Assembly (NCBI RefSeq): GCF_038443675.1
Contig: NZ_CP151762.1
Coordinates: forward strand, 2,356,001 to 2,420,000
Source: Yoonia sp. G8-12
GTDB taxonomy: Bacteria; Pseudomonadota; Alphaproteobacteria; Rhodobacterales; Rhodobacteraceae
Length of the DNA stretch: 64,000 nt
Reading direction: 5' to 3'
Shown here in pieces: positions 1 through 7,832 of this stretch (the first letter of the stretch is position 1; the number at the start of each line of letters is the position of its first letter). The notes under the pieces are model-generated. The model saw only the letters and a list, made by a program, of their open reading frames with translations, was not told the DNA's origin and ran no database searches. The position numbers and the translations under genes were made by a program.

Positions 1-401
1 TGCTGCAAAAGTTCACTGTCAGGCGCATCAATCATCCTGACAGCTTGGTCCATAAACTGGGTCAATGCGTCTAAATGCTGCCGGACTGCTGGATCAGCGC
101 GCAGACCTTCAAAGACAGTGGCTTCTTTGACCGTGGCTATGCGGCTGAAGAAGATATCGAACTCTTGCCGCATCTGCTCCAAGTCTACAGGATCACTTTC
201 GACCTCTTGTACGAACTCAAGAAATTCAACCTGTGTTTGAACCAGCGACCACTGCACATTGTCTGATCGGGCAGAACCAAGCAGGCGGATTTCCTTTGAC
301 ACATTATATGTGAGCAAGGCGACAGCAGACACAGCCACGAAGCCTGCGAGAACGGCAATTCTGCGACCCTTCCGATTACGCGGCAATATGGTGGCGAACA
401 C
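1..401 (-). CDS. N-terminal part of a membrane sensor protein (probable histidine kinase or similar), truncated by the window edge
   Basis: An open frame begins with GTG at 401 on the minus strand, preceded by GAAGGG about 9 bases upstream, and runs off the left edge. It opens with a short basic stretch (RNRKGRR), then one hydrophobic membrane segment (residues about 13-30, IAVLAGFVAVSAVALLTY) and an acidic, helical, presumably periplasmic region rich in Glu, Asp and Gln. This layout is that of the sensor part of a membrane-bound signalling protein. The catalytic half is outside the window, so kinase, hybrid kinase or GGDEF/EAL output cannot be told apart. It lies just downstream of the molybdopterin-fold gene with the same orientation and a 44-base gap, so the two are probably co-transcribed. 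An in-frame TAG lies upstream, which limits the choice of start. Confidence 0.55.
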   Translation of the reverse strand, partial: MFATILPRNRKGRRIAVLAGFVAVSAVALLTYNVSKEIRLLGSARSDNVQWSLVQTQVEFLEFVQEVESDPVDLEQMRQEFDIFFSRIATVKEATVFEGLRADPAVRQHLDALTQFMDQAVRMIDAPDSELLQ

Positions 402-445
402 CTCAGAGGTCCCTTCGATTGAAGACTTTCGATTGACCTACAGGG

Positions 446-961
446 TTACTGAACGATTTCCACCCTGTCGAGTTGCCAAATGCTGCGCGAATAGACCACT
501 TCGGAGCGATAGAGGCTGTTGCTGTCATAAGGGTAGATCACCCAAAGCGGCCCCTTGTCGCGGACAGACATTGCTTCGCCGTCCATCAGATAAGCGATGA
601 TAGGTCCACCCGTGACTGCATCGCTGAAAGGGATTTCAACCGTATAGTCATTGATCGCCGTCGCCAGAAACAGCCCGGCCTCTGCACCTACGCTGGCAGC
701 AAAGTCTGCGAGCGAGACGCCTTTGAATTGGTGCACGCCTTCGGTCCAGATGGTTGAGGTCTCAAAGGTCGTGGCGGGCAACGCCATCAACATATCAAGA
801 TCAAGAAGAAGTTGGTCACCATCATTGGTCATTGAAAGAGCGCCAGACACAGTCAGCACAACATCGCCGGACGGCGCTTCGATCTGCTGTGCCATTGCGG
901 GTGAAACCGAGGCAACGGCCAATGACACAACGAGCACAACTTTTTTGACGTAACTTAACAT
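446..961 (-). CDS. Periplasmic molybdopterin-dependent oxidoreductase-like domain protein
   Basis: Predicted 171-residue exported protein. I place the start at the ATG at 961 because AAAGGA lies 7 bases upstream and the protein then begins with a clean signal peptide (MLSYVKKVVLVVSLAVASVS, cleavage after AMA). The longer frame back to 1024 adds only a basic, unlikely extension. The body resembles the small oxidoreductase molybdopterin-binding (SUOX-like) fold proteins of Rhodobacteraceae, including a C-terminal stretch near SIWQLDRVEIV. It lacks the length of a true sulfite oxidase, and I cannot see a convincing cofactor cysteine, so it may bind a ligand rather than catalyse redox chemistry. 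The partner sensor gene follows directly, which suggests the protein feeds a periplasmic signal to that sensor. This link is inference. Confidence 0.6.
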   Translation of the reverse strand: MLSYVKKVVLVVSLAVASVSPAMAQQIEAPSGDVVLTVSGALSMTNDGDQLLLDLDMLMALPATTFETSTIWTEGVHQFKGVSLADFAASVGAEAGLFLATAINDYTVEIPFSDAVTGGPIIAYLMDGEAMSVRDKGPLWVIYPYDSNSLYRSEVVYSRSIWQLDRVEIVQ

Positions 962-1085
962 GGGATATCCTTTGGATTTACGGTACTCTTTTGACACCGA
1001 AAAAGCCCGAAAGCATGCGGGCATGGGGATATCGCCCTATCCATTCGGATAGGGCGACCGGGTATGGGTGCAGGTTTGATCCAAA

Positions 1086-1973
1086 TCAGGCAACCAATCG
1101 CAGTGGTCGGGGGCGCTGGTCGACAAAGGCTGCATATGCGTCGCGCAGGTCTGCCCGACTTAAGGCAAATGATGCTGTGGCCTGAACATAGCCTTGGACC
1201 GACCCGCAATCGAACCGCTGACCTTCAAACATATATCCGGTGACACCCACAGATTTGACGTCGGCATTGATTGCATCTGTCAGTTGCAACTCGCCACCGG
1301 CGCCCGGGCTTAAAGCGTCAAGGCGATCCATGATCGCACTGTCCAGAATATAGCGACCAATGACTGCCTTTGTTGATGGTGCCAGATCGGGGCGGGGTTT
1401 TTCAACCAAGCCACGTGCATAGGCCAGCGCGCCGACCTCTTCCTTGACGTCGAGAACGCCATACATGTTCGTTTCAGCAAGAGGGACGTCCATGGTTGCA
1501 ACCATATGGCCACCGATGTTGCGATGGGCATCAACCATTTGCGCCAAAGCACCACGCTCGCCCTTGATCACATCATCCGGCAAGATCACTGCAAAAGGCT
1601 CGTTTCCGATCAGTCGCTTGGCTTGACGGACGGCATGGCCAAGCCCGAGGGGCTGGGCTTGACGCAGAATCGTCAAGGCGCCCTCCGGCATGCGCGTTGG
1701 TTCAAGGGCTGCAAGTGCGTCTACCTTGCCTGCCGCCTGCAATCGTGTTTCCAGTGCGGCCGCCGTATCAAAGTAGTCTTCCAAAGCGCCTTTGCCTGCC
1801 GCAGACACAAAGATGAATTCCTCGATGCCAGCTTCGCGTGCTTCATCGACCGCATATTGGATCAAAGGACGGTCGACCAATGTCAGCATTTCTTTGGGAA
1901 TGGATTTGGTCGCGGGCAGGAATCGTGTTCCCATTCCGGCAACAGGAAAAACGGCTTTACGGATATGTGTCAT
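1086..1973 (-). CDS. galU: UTP--glucose-1-phosphate uridylyltransferase
   Basis: Makes UDP-glucose from UTP and glucose-1-phosphate, the donor for cell-surface glucans. The 295-residue protein has the nucleotidyltransferase signature near its start (FPVAGMGTRFLPATKSIPKE), the LVDRPLIQYAVDEA stretch, and the later GLVEKP and GRYILDS motifs of GalU. The frame extends upstream to 2126, but homology starts at MTHIRKAVFPVAG, so I use the ATG at 1973; an ATG at 1988 is possible, and neither has a strong ribosome site. It is divergent from the regulator-polysaccharide operon starting at 2217. That placement fits a role in supplying UDP-glucose to the glycosyltransferase at 7833. Confidence 0.9.
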   Translation of the reverse strand: MTHIRKAVFPVAGMGTRFLPATKSIPKEMLTLVDRPLIQYAVDEAREAGIEEFIFVSAAGKGALEDYFDTAAALETRLQAAGKVDALAALEPTRMPEGALTILRQAQPLGLGHAVRQAKRLIGNEPFAVILPDDVIKGERGALAQMVDAHRNIGGHMVATMDVPLAETNMYGVLDVKEEVGALAYARGLVEKPRPDLAPSTKAVIGRYILDSAIMDRLDALSPGAGGELQLTDAINADVKSVGVTGYMFEGQRFDCGSVQGYVQATASFALSRADLRDAYAAFVDQRPRPLRLVA

Positions 1974-2216
1974 CACTCGTACTTTCATGCGATTTTGCGT
2001 GCTGCTTGATCGAACAGTAGCGGCTCCATCGCAACCGAGCAGAGGGACAGCGGTTTTGCGCAAATGATGCATGCTCATCGCAAACTGGGTAGATGGCATA
2101 CCCGATGCGGTAGCTGTACTATCCAAAAGTGTTGAAAAGTCTTAATCTTCTAAAAGTTGTGCCATTGATTGGTCATAGTCGACAGTTAATGGACGCTGAA
2201 TTCACAAGGAAGCACA

Positions 2217-2831
2217 ATGAGAGTCCTAATCGCTGATGATCATGATCTGCTCAGAGACACGCTGGTCTTGTTTCTGGAAAACGAAGGCAGCATGGAGACC
2301 GAGGCTGTCGGCACTTTTGCCCAAGCTGCCGAGCGCATTCAGAATGATCCGCCGTATGATCTCATCTTGCTGGACTACAATATGCCCGGAATGAACGGAC
2401 TTGAAGGTCTCAAGGTGGCTATCGCAATGGGCCGGGGACAAAAAGTTGCACTGATTTCAGGAGAAGCGACCAAGCAGGTCGCAGAAGCAGCTTTGGAAGC
2501 CGGGGCCTCGGGGTTTGTGCCCAAGTCACTTCCCGCGAAGTCACTGGTCAATGCGGTAAAGTTCATGGCGATGGGTGAACAATATGCCCCGCTCGACTTT
2601 ATGACGGCGGCGGATGAGGTTGAAACCAACCCTTTGGCAGCAAAGTTGACGGCACGCGAGTTGCAGGTCCTTGAGGGGCTGACCCAAGGCAAGTCAAACA
2701 AAGAGATCGCCCGCGATCTCGACATCCAAGAGCCCACCGTCAAACTGCATATGAAGACGCTCTACCGGAAACTGGATGCAGCCAATCGCACACAGGCTGC
2801 ATTGATTGCGCGTGAGGCGGGTCTTTTCTAG
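2217..2831 (+). CDS. NarL/FixJ-type response regulator
   Basis: A 204-residue two-domain regulator. Residues 1-120 form a receiver domain with acidic pocket D7/D8, phospho-acceptor Asp at about 53 (LLDYNMPG) and the conserved Lys (PKS) near 103. Residues about 143-200 form a LuxR-type helix-turn-helix (LTARELQVLEGL, then NKEIARDLDIQEPTVKLHMK). It probably binds DNA when phosphorylated by a histidine kinase; no kinase is adjacent on this strand, though a sensor gene begins at 401. AAGGA lies 7-11 bases upstream of the ATG. It leads the plus-strand series that ends in the polysaccharide genes, and a 110-base gap separates it from the next gene. It may control galU, the downstream operon, or both; this is inference from position. 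Confidence 0.88.
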   Translation: MRVLIADDHDLLRDTLVLFLENEGSMETEAVGTFAQAAERIQNDPPYDLILLDYNMPGMNGLEGLKVAIAMGRGQKVALISGEATKQVAEAALEAGASGFVPKSLPAKSLVNAVKFMAMGEQYAPLDFMTAADEVETNPLAAKLTARELQVLEGLTQGKSNKEIARDLDIQEPTVKLHMKTLYRKLDAANRTQAALIAREAGLF

Positions 2832-2941
2832 AACCTACCCGTTCGGATGGGTTTTCGTCCCAAAAGCGTTTCGTATTTAGCCGCCCGCGTTGATGAAACA
2901 CTTTGTTAATCAAGATACCTCCTTCGCCAAGGAGATATCAA

Positions 2942-4171
2942 ATGTTCGACCGCACCTTACGACAAACCCAAGCACCGCGCATGAAGGTGATTGTTGCAGA
3001 AGACTCTGATCTGCAGCGGCTCTTTTTGTGCAGCCTGATCAACGGTCTTGGATTTGAGGCAATTGAAGCTGCGGACGGCGATATCGCACTTGATCTCGTG
3101 GCTCGGACAAGAGCTGAGATCGTGATCAGTGATCTTGAGATGCCGCACCTTGATGGCATCGACCTGACCCGCGCGATACGCGCGCGCAATCTGGATCAAT
3201 ATGTCCATGTCATTATGGTCACAGGGGCAGATGATGTCGACTTACGTGACGCAGCTCTGCTGGCTGGCGTTGACGATTTCATCACCAAAGAGAGCAGCCC
3301 CGCATTGCTCAAGGCGCGATTGCAGACCGCGGTGCGTTTGATCAATCACGCCACAGAACTTGCTGACCGGACGCGCACCATCAAGGAAACCAACCAGCGT
3401 ATTCAGGATGATCTGCGCGCAGCGGCCGTGGCACAGTGTCAGCTTTTGCCAAACCTTCAAGACGAAGTGATGGGCTTTCGGGTCGCATCCGCTTTCGTGC
3501 CTTCGGCAATCGTCTCGGGCGATATGTTTGGATATTTTGAATTAAACGATGACAAGCTGGGTTTCTACGCGGTCGATGTTTCGGGGCACGGGGTGCACGC
3601 ATCGCTCTTGTCCGTTGCGATCGGCCATCTGATTACGCCGGATTATTTCCGCACCCATGCTTTCGATCCGGATGGTCAACCCGACCCCGCCGCGATGGTC
3701 GCCACATTGAACGCCCGCTTCAGCGCGTTCGGCGGCGACGACTATTTCACTATGTTTTGCGGTATTGTCGACAGAGTTTCAGGGCGTCTGGATTTCTGCC
3801 AGGCAGGGTACCCGTCTGCGTTCTATGTCGATCCGGCCGGAAATGTGAGCTTGGTTGGCGATGGCGGCTTTCCTGTCGGAATGTTGCCCTCGGGGACCTA
3901 TGAAAACAATGCGCATCAATTTGAAATCGGCGCGACCCTCGTCATCTGTTCGGACGCTGCCGCAGAGGCCGAAAACCCTTCAAATCAACCTTTTGGCACC
4001 CCACGGGTCGGCGACATCGCGCGCTTGTTCCCCCATGTGGGAGTTGACGAAATCCCGCAATCCATTGTGCAGGCGTTGAACCTGTGGCGCAACGGCGTGC
4101 CGTTAGAAGACGATCTAACGGTCCTCGCCCTAGAGAGGAAGAATCCCAGTGATACGTACAACAATACTTGA
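2942..4171 (+). CDS. Response-regulator receiver fused to a PP2C-type (SpoIIE/RsbU) serine phosphatase
   Basis: 409 residues. An N-terminal receiver domain (phospho-acceptor Asp at about 64 in ISDLEMPH, conserved Lys at about 116) is joined through a coiled linker (about 140-170) to a PP2C-like SpoIIE phosphatase domain (about 175-400) with the metal-binding motifs SGDMFGY and DVSGHGVHASLL. Such proteins dephosphorylate a STAS-domain antagonist when the receiver is phosphorylated. The STAS protein and its kinase are the next two genes, so the whole partner-switching set is here. I chose the ATG at 2942 because AAGGAG lies at 2929-2934; the frame also opens from a TTG at 2903. The last 23 bases overlap the STAS gene, which points to translational coupling. 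Confidence 0.9.
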   Translation: MFDRTLRQTQAPRMKVIVAEDSDLQRLFLCSLINGLGFEAIEAADGDIALDLVARTRAEIVISDLEMPHLDGIDLTRAIRARNLDQYVHVIMVTGADDVDLRDAALLAGVDDFITKESSPALLKARLQTAVRLINHATELADRTRTIKETNQRIQDDLRAAAVAQCQLLPNLQDEVMGFRVASAFVPSAIVSGDMFGYFELNDDKLGFYAVDVSGHGVHASLLSVAIGHLITPDYFRTHAFDPDGQPDPAAMVATLNARFSAFGGDDYFTMFCGIVDRVSGRLDFCQAGYPSAFYVDPAGNVSLVGDGGFPVGMLPSGTYENNAHQFEIGATLVICSDAAAEAENPSNQPFGTPRVGDIARLFPHVGVDEIPQSIVQALNLWRNGVPLEDDLTVLALERKNPSDTYNNT

Positions 4172-4493
4172 TGAGAACATTACAATCATCAGACCCGGCG
4201 CGGAACGTCTGACGGCCGCGAATGCAAAGATGTTCAAAGACGAAGTGACGGACATCATCAATGGCGGTGCAAATCGGGTCGTCATTGATTTCAAGAACGT
4301 ATCGTTCCTCGATTCCTCGGGTCTCGGGGCGCTGGTTGGTGTTCTGAAGAAAATGGGACATCGTGGAGATCTTGTTATTTCAGGTCTCAACAGTGACGTG
4401 CAGCAGATGTTCCGGATCTGCCGGATGGATCGGGTCTTTGTGGTCTACAAGGATGTCGATGCAGCCGTTCAGTCAATGGCTGAATTCCAGTGA
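4149..4493 (+). CDS. STAS-domain anti-sigma-factor antagonist (RsbV/SpoIIAA type)
   Basis: A 114-residue single-domain protein starting at GTG 4149. It has the family pattern around the phosphorylated serine, SFLDSSGLGALVG, with Ser56/Ser57 as candidate sites. In this family the unphosphorylated form captures the RsbW-like kinase and frees its other partner; the kinase inactivates it by phosphorylation and a PP2C phosphatase reactivates it. Both enzymes are neighbours (2942 upstream, 4490 downstream). The gene starts inside the phosphatase gene and shares a 4-base GTGA overlap with the kinase gene. No sigma factor lies nearby, so the final target may be a synthase subunit or a remote protein. 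That last point is open. Confidence 0.9.
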   Translation: MIRTTILDENITIIRPGAERLTAANAKMFKDEVTDIINGGANRVVIDFKNVSFLDSSGLGALVGVLKKMGHRGDLVISGLNSDVQQMFRICRMDRVFVVYKDVDAAVQSMAEFQ

Positions 4494-4957
4494 TCAAGAG
4501 CTACCATCAGATGCAAAAAACCTTGGAAGATGTAGACTCTATGGTCGTGTCTCTCAAGGCGGCTGTCAGCATGGTCCTTGAGCGAGAAGATGTATTGCGT
4601 TGTGAAATATCTGTCGCAGAAGCGCTGACCAACATCGTCGCGCATGCAATCCCGAAAACTGCTGAAGCCTATATTGATCTGATCGTTACCGAAGTCCCCC
4701 AAGCTGTGGTTATCGAGATATTCGACCCCGCTGGTGCCGATGCGTTCGATCCTCGCGATCACGTCACGGTCCTGCAGCCTGTCGACCCGATGGCCGAAAG
4801 CGGACGTGGGCTGGGCCTGATCCTCAAATGCGCGGATGTCGTCAGATACGGCCCCGTCGACGGTCGCAACCGTCTCTCTTTGGCTTTCCTCAAGACTGGC
4901 GGAAACCAATCTCGCCCAGAGAAACCGATTGCAATGCAGTCCGGAGAAAATTCGTGA
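4490..4957 (+). CDS. RsbW/SpoIIAB-like serine kinase (GHKL ATPase, anti-sigma type)
   Basis: 155 residues, GTG start inside the GTGA overlap with the STAS gene. The N-box is intact (AEALTNIVAHA) and a GRGLGLIL stretch forms the ATP-lid region, so kinase activity is plausible. Proteins of this family bind and phosphorylate a STAS partner and alternatively bind an output protein such as a sigma factor. No sigma gene is in the window. The stop codon overlaps the GTG start of the following DUF3131 gene (4954-4957), which ties this regulatory gene translationally to the polysaccharide genes and is the best evidence that they form one operon. Confidence 0.88.
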   Translation: MIKSYHQMQKTLEDVDSMVVSLKAAVSMVLEREDVLRCEISVAEALTNIVAHAIPKTAEAYIDLIVTEVPQAVVIEIFDPAGADAFDPRDHVTVLQPVDPMAESGRGLGLILKCADVVRYGPVDGRNRLSLAFLKTGGNQSRPEKPIAMQSGENS

Positions 4958-6681
4958 ATAAAAATATATTTACCAGCTTTTTGTGCGCAGTCACACTTTC
5001 AGGCCTTGGCCTTTTCGGATCTGCTCCGGCAATGGCGCAGGATAGCGCAGATTCAACTCTGGCGATCACTATCGGCGGTGCTGCTGTCGATGGACAAGAC
5101 TACGACAGGGTCACGATCACATCGGGTACAGCGTTGACCATCGTCGCATCAGAGCCGGTCGCACAGGAATGTTTGGCTGGATCGCGGAACCAGAATGCCG
5201 CGCATTTCGGCCGCAATGGGCCTTTGACCGCGCGCGAGTTCGAAATGGCCAAGACCGCCTGGTCCTATTTCGAGACGTTTTATCAGCCAGAAACCGGATT
5301 GGTAAATGCGGTCGGCAACTTCCCTTCGACCACCCTTTGGGACACTGCATCCTATATCAGCGCCATGGTTGCGGCCTACGAGCTGTGTGTGATCGACAAA
5401 AGAGAGCTTGATGACCGCGCGACCCGGATCCTGAATACGCTGCGCAACCTGCCTTTGTATCGCGGAGAAGCGCCTAACAAAGTGTATAACGCCGCAACCG
5501 GCGAAATGGTGAACTATGCAAACCAGCCGGGTGAGATTGGCATGTCCGCAAATGACATTGGCCGCCTTCTGGTCTGGCTGCGCATTCTCAAGGAACGTCA
5601 TCCGCATCTTGCCAATAGCGTCGACAACGTTCCGATGCGTTGGAATTTCTGCAATCTGATCAATGAAGATGGCCGTATGTTCGGCTCGTTCACACAAGGC
5701 AACGGCGAGACACGCTATGTGCAAGAAGGCCGTCTTGGCTATGAGGAATATGCCGCCAAAGGGTTCGCTCTTTGGGGGTTCGACGTCGCGCGTGCGATGT
5801 CGCCGGAACCATTGGAATACGCCTATATCTACGACGTTCGTGTGCCATATGACGGACGCGATCCGCGTGTTTTCAAAAGCCAGAACTATGTTCTGACCGA
5901 AGGCTATATTCTGGATGGGCTGGAGCTTGGCTGGGATCTACCGACCGACGACACAAACGACAATATGGTCGCAAGCCACGGCTGGCGGGCGGAATTTGCC
6001 AACCGGATCTATCTTGTCCAGCAGCGTCGGTTTGAACGCACGGGCATCATCACCGCAAGATCGGAGCATCAGGTCGAAGGCAGCCCTTACTTTGTCTATG
6101 ACAGTATCTTCGCCGATGGCTATGCGTGGAACACGCTAGACCCAACAGGTGCCTATCAACCCGACCGCGCCGCTGTGTCCGCGAAAGCGGCTGTTGGTTT
6201 GTGGGCGCTTTGGGATACGCCGTATACCGACCTGTTATTTGAGACTGTCGCAGACCTGTCAGTGCCGGATCGCGGGTTCTACGAGGGCCTCTATGAGAAC
6301 GGGAATGGGTTCATTCCCCTGCAAACGGCAAATAACAACGGGGTTATTTTGGCGGCGCTTCTCTACAAGGTGCAGGGGCCAATCTTGCAGCATGTGAACC
6401 AGAACACACAAGTCTGGGACACAGCTTTTGTCGGAACCGATATTCGCGCCAACAAGTGCCACCCCAATCCTGCCATTGAAGAAATCCCCTGCTGTGCCTG
6501 CGCAAGCCGCAACACGGTCAGACCTGTCATTCCGGTAGAAGAATTCCTTTATTGCCGTCCCGTAGTGGCGGGAGGCGAAGTCGCTGCCACTGCGTGCAGT
6601 ACCCAAGAACACAAGCTGGAACCGCTTCAGGTACGGCAGGTCTTGCCGCAAAGCTGCCCTGCACCGGGGGTAAGCCCATGA
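4954..6681 (+). CDS. Secreted DUF3131-domain protein, polysaccharide operon
   Basis: 575 residues from the GTG at 4954, with GGAGA at 4943-4947; the frame opens further upstream at 4828, but only the 4954 start gives a proper signal peptide (cleavage after AMA, about residue 28). Residues about 92-490 match the DUF3131 pattern, with aromatic and glycine-rich blocks TGLVNAV, FPSTTLWDTASY, PNKVYNAATGE, LGYEEYAAKGF. DUF3131 proteins are found with exopolysaccharide genes and may form an alpha/alpha-barrel that acts on glycans; activity is not established here. The C-terminal 75 residues are unusual, with seven cysteines including a CCAC cluster, suggesting disulfides or metal binding. A paralogue is encoded at 9655. 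The gene overlaps both neighbours (GTGA and ATGA). Confidence 0.78.
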   Translation: MNKNIFTSFLCAVTLSGLGLFGSAPAMAQDSADSTLAITIGGAAVDGQDYDRVTITSGTALTIVASEPVAQECLAGSRNQNAAHFGRNGPLTAREFEMAKTAWSYFETFYQPETGLVNAVGNFPSTTLWDTASYISAMVAAYELCVIDKRELDDRATRILNTLRNLPLYRGEAPNKVYNAATGEMVNYANQPGEIGMSANDIGRLLVWLRILKERHPHLANSVDNVPMRWNFCNLINEDGRMFGSFTQGNGETRYVQEGRLGYEEYAAKGFALWGFDVARAMSPEPLEYAYIYDVRVPYDGRDPRVFKSQNYVLTEGYILDGLELGWDLPTDDTNDNMVASHGWRAEFANRIYLVQQRRFERTGIITARSEHQVEGSPYFVYDSIFADGYAWNTLDPTGAYQPDRAAVSAKAAVGLWALWDTPYTDLLFETVADLSVPDRGFYEGLYENGNGFIPLQTANNNGVILAALLYKVQGPILQHVNQNTQVWDTAFVGTDIRANKCHPNPAIEEIPCCACASRNTVRPVIPVEEFLYCRPVVAGGEVAATACSTQEHKLEPLQVRQVLPQSCPAPGVSP

Positions 6682-7832
6682 GAACCGCTTCCAAGCCACG
6701 TTTGGTCTGGTTTGATGCCAACCGCGTTTTTGCAGCTTTCGGCGTCGTCCTTATTCACAGTTCGACTGATTTTGGCGGGCAGGCATTTCCGGACGCGACG
6801 CAGGGAGAAAGGGTCATACCTGTCTTCATGCGATCACTCGGCGAGTTCTCGGGCTCTGAGATGTTTTTCATGTTTTCGTTGTTTCTTATGGCGATGCGTG
6901 TGGACAAGAAAATGCCGCACTATGGCAGTGTCATTTCTACGCAGGCCCAAAGGCTGCTTGTCCCGTTCTTGTTCTGGGCTGTGTTTTATGCGTTCTTTCG
7001 GCTGCTGAAGGCAGATGCCTTCAACTATGCGCCCTACATCTGGGGGCAGCTGGGGCAGGCCCAGTCCTGGTTGGGGTATCTGATCTTGGGCAAGTCCCAA
7101 TATCACATGCACTTTCTGCCAACGCTCTTTGCGCTTTTCCTATTCTACCCCGTTATGCGGGCCGCGACACGGTATCCTGTTCTTGGCCTGACAGTGGTGA
7201 TCACCATCGGTGTGATGAACAATGCGCAAGCGTTTATATGGGGCTTGGAGATTGATCCCAATCTGCGCGACTACATTTTGCGTGCGATCAAGATTTTCGG
7301 TTATGTCGGGTACGGTATGGCGGCCTTTGCCATCTACGGGCTTTGGAATGACGGCATCCCGCGCGGCGAAGCGCGCCTGATCCGCCGGGTTGGTTTTTAC
7401 TTTGCAGCACTGGCCTATATCGCAACCTTGCCCTTTTTCTATACTGCGTTTGATACCGGATCATGGGGTGTGCGCAGTGGCTGGGATTTTTACGGCCACT
7501 TCCTGATGCCGATCTTTGTTTTCTTCATCTTCATTGGCGGTCAGTATCTGCAATGGTCTGCCAAGTGGAGCGAACTGGCGCGCTATACCTTTGGTGTTTA
7601 TCTTGTGCATCCGTTTGTGATCGACCTTTACGACATTGCGATTTTCACAACCGGGATTTCATCACTCATGGACCCGTGGATGATCGTCATCGGGCGGTTT
7701 GTCGTCGCGTTGCCTTTGTCATTCGCTGTCACGATTGCTCTGTCAAAATTTCAACCTCTGGCTTGGACGATTGGTCTGGGTCCAACCCCTTGGGAACTTT
7801 TGAAATCCCGCAAGTCAGCGATGGCCATTTGA
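6678..7832 (+). CDS. Membrane acyltransferase 3 family protein
   Basis: 384 residues with about ten hydrophobic segments, the layout of integral membrane acyltransferases (OafA/NolL/ExoZ-like). The family hallmark near the start is present: WFDANRVFAAFG followed by the proposed catalytic His at about residue 27 (VLIHSS). Such enzymes transfer acetyl or succinyl groups to surface sugars. The start ATG at 6678 overlaps the stop of the DUF3131 gene (ATGA), although the frame opens from 6552. The next gene, the glycosyltransferase, begins directly after the stop codon. By position it likely decorates the polymer made by that synthase; the acyl group and acceptor are unknown. Confidence 0.85.
   Translation: MRTASKPRLVWFDANRVFAAFGVVLIHSSTDFGGQAFPDATQGERVIPVFMRSLGEFSGSEMFFMFSLFLMAMRVDKKMPHYGSVISTQAQRLLVPFLFWAVFYAFFRLLKADAFNYAPYIWGQLGQAQSWLGYLILGKSQYHMHFLPTLFALFLFYPVMRAATRYPVLGLTVVITIGVMNNAQAFIWGLEIDPNLRDYILRAIKIFGYVGYGMAAFAIYGLWNDGIPRGEARLIRRVGFYFAALAYIATLPFFYTAFDTGSWGVRSGWDFYGHFLMPIFVFFIFIGGQYLQWSAKWSELARYTFGVYLVHPFVIDLYDIAIFTTGISSLMDPWMIVIGRFVVALPLSFAVTIALSKFQPLAWTIGLGPTPWELLKSRKSAMAI

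Noticed and set aside
5149..5724. Long minus-strand frame opposite the first DUF3131 gene
   Set aside because: Antisense shadow of a well-supported gene with a signal peptide and translational coupling.
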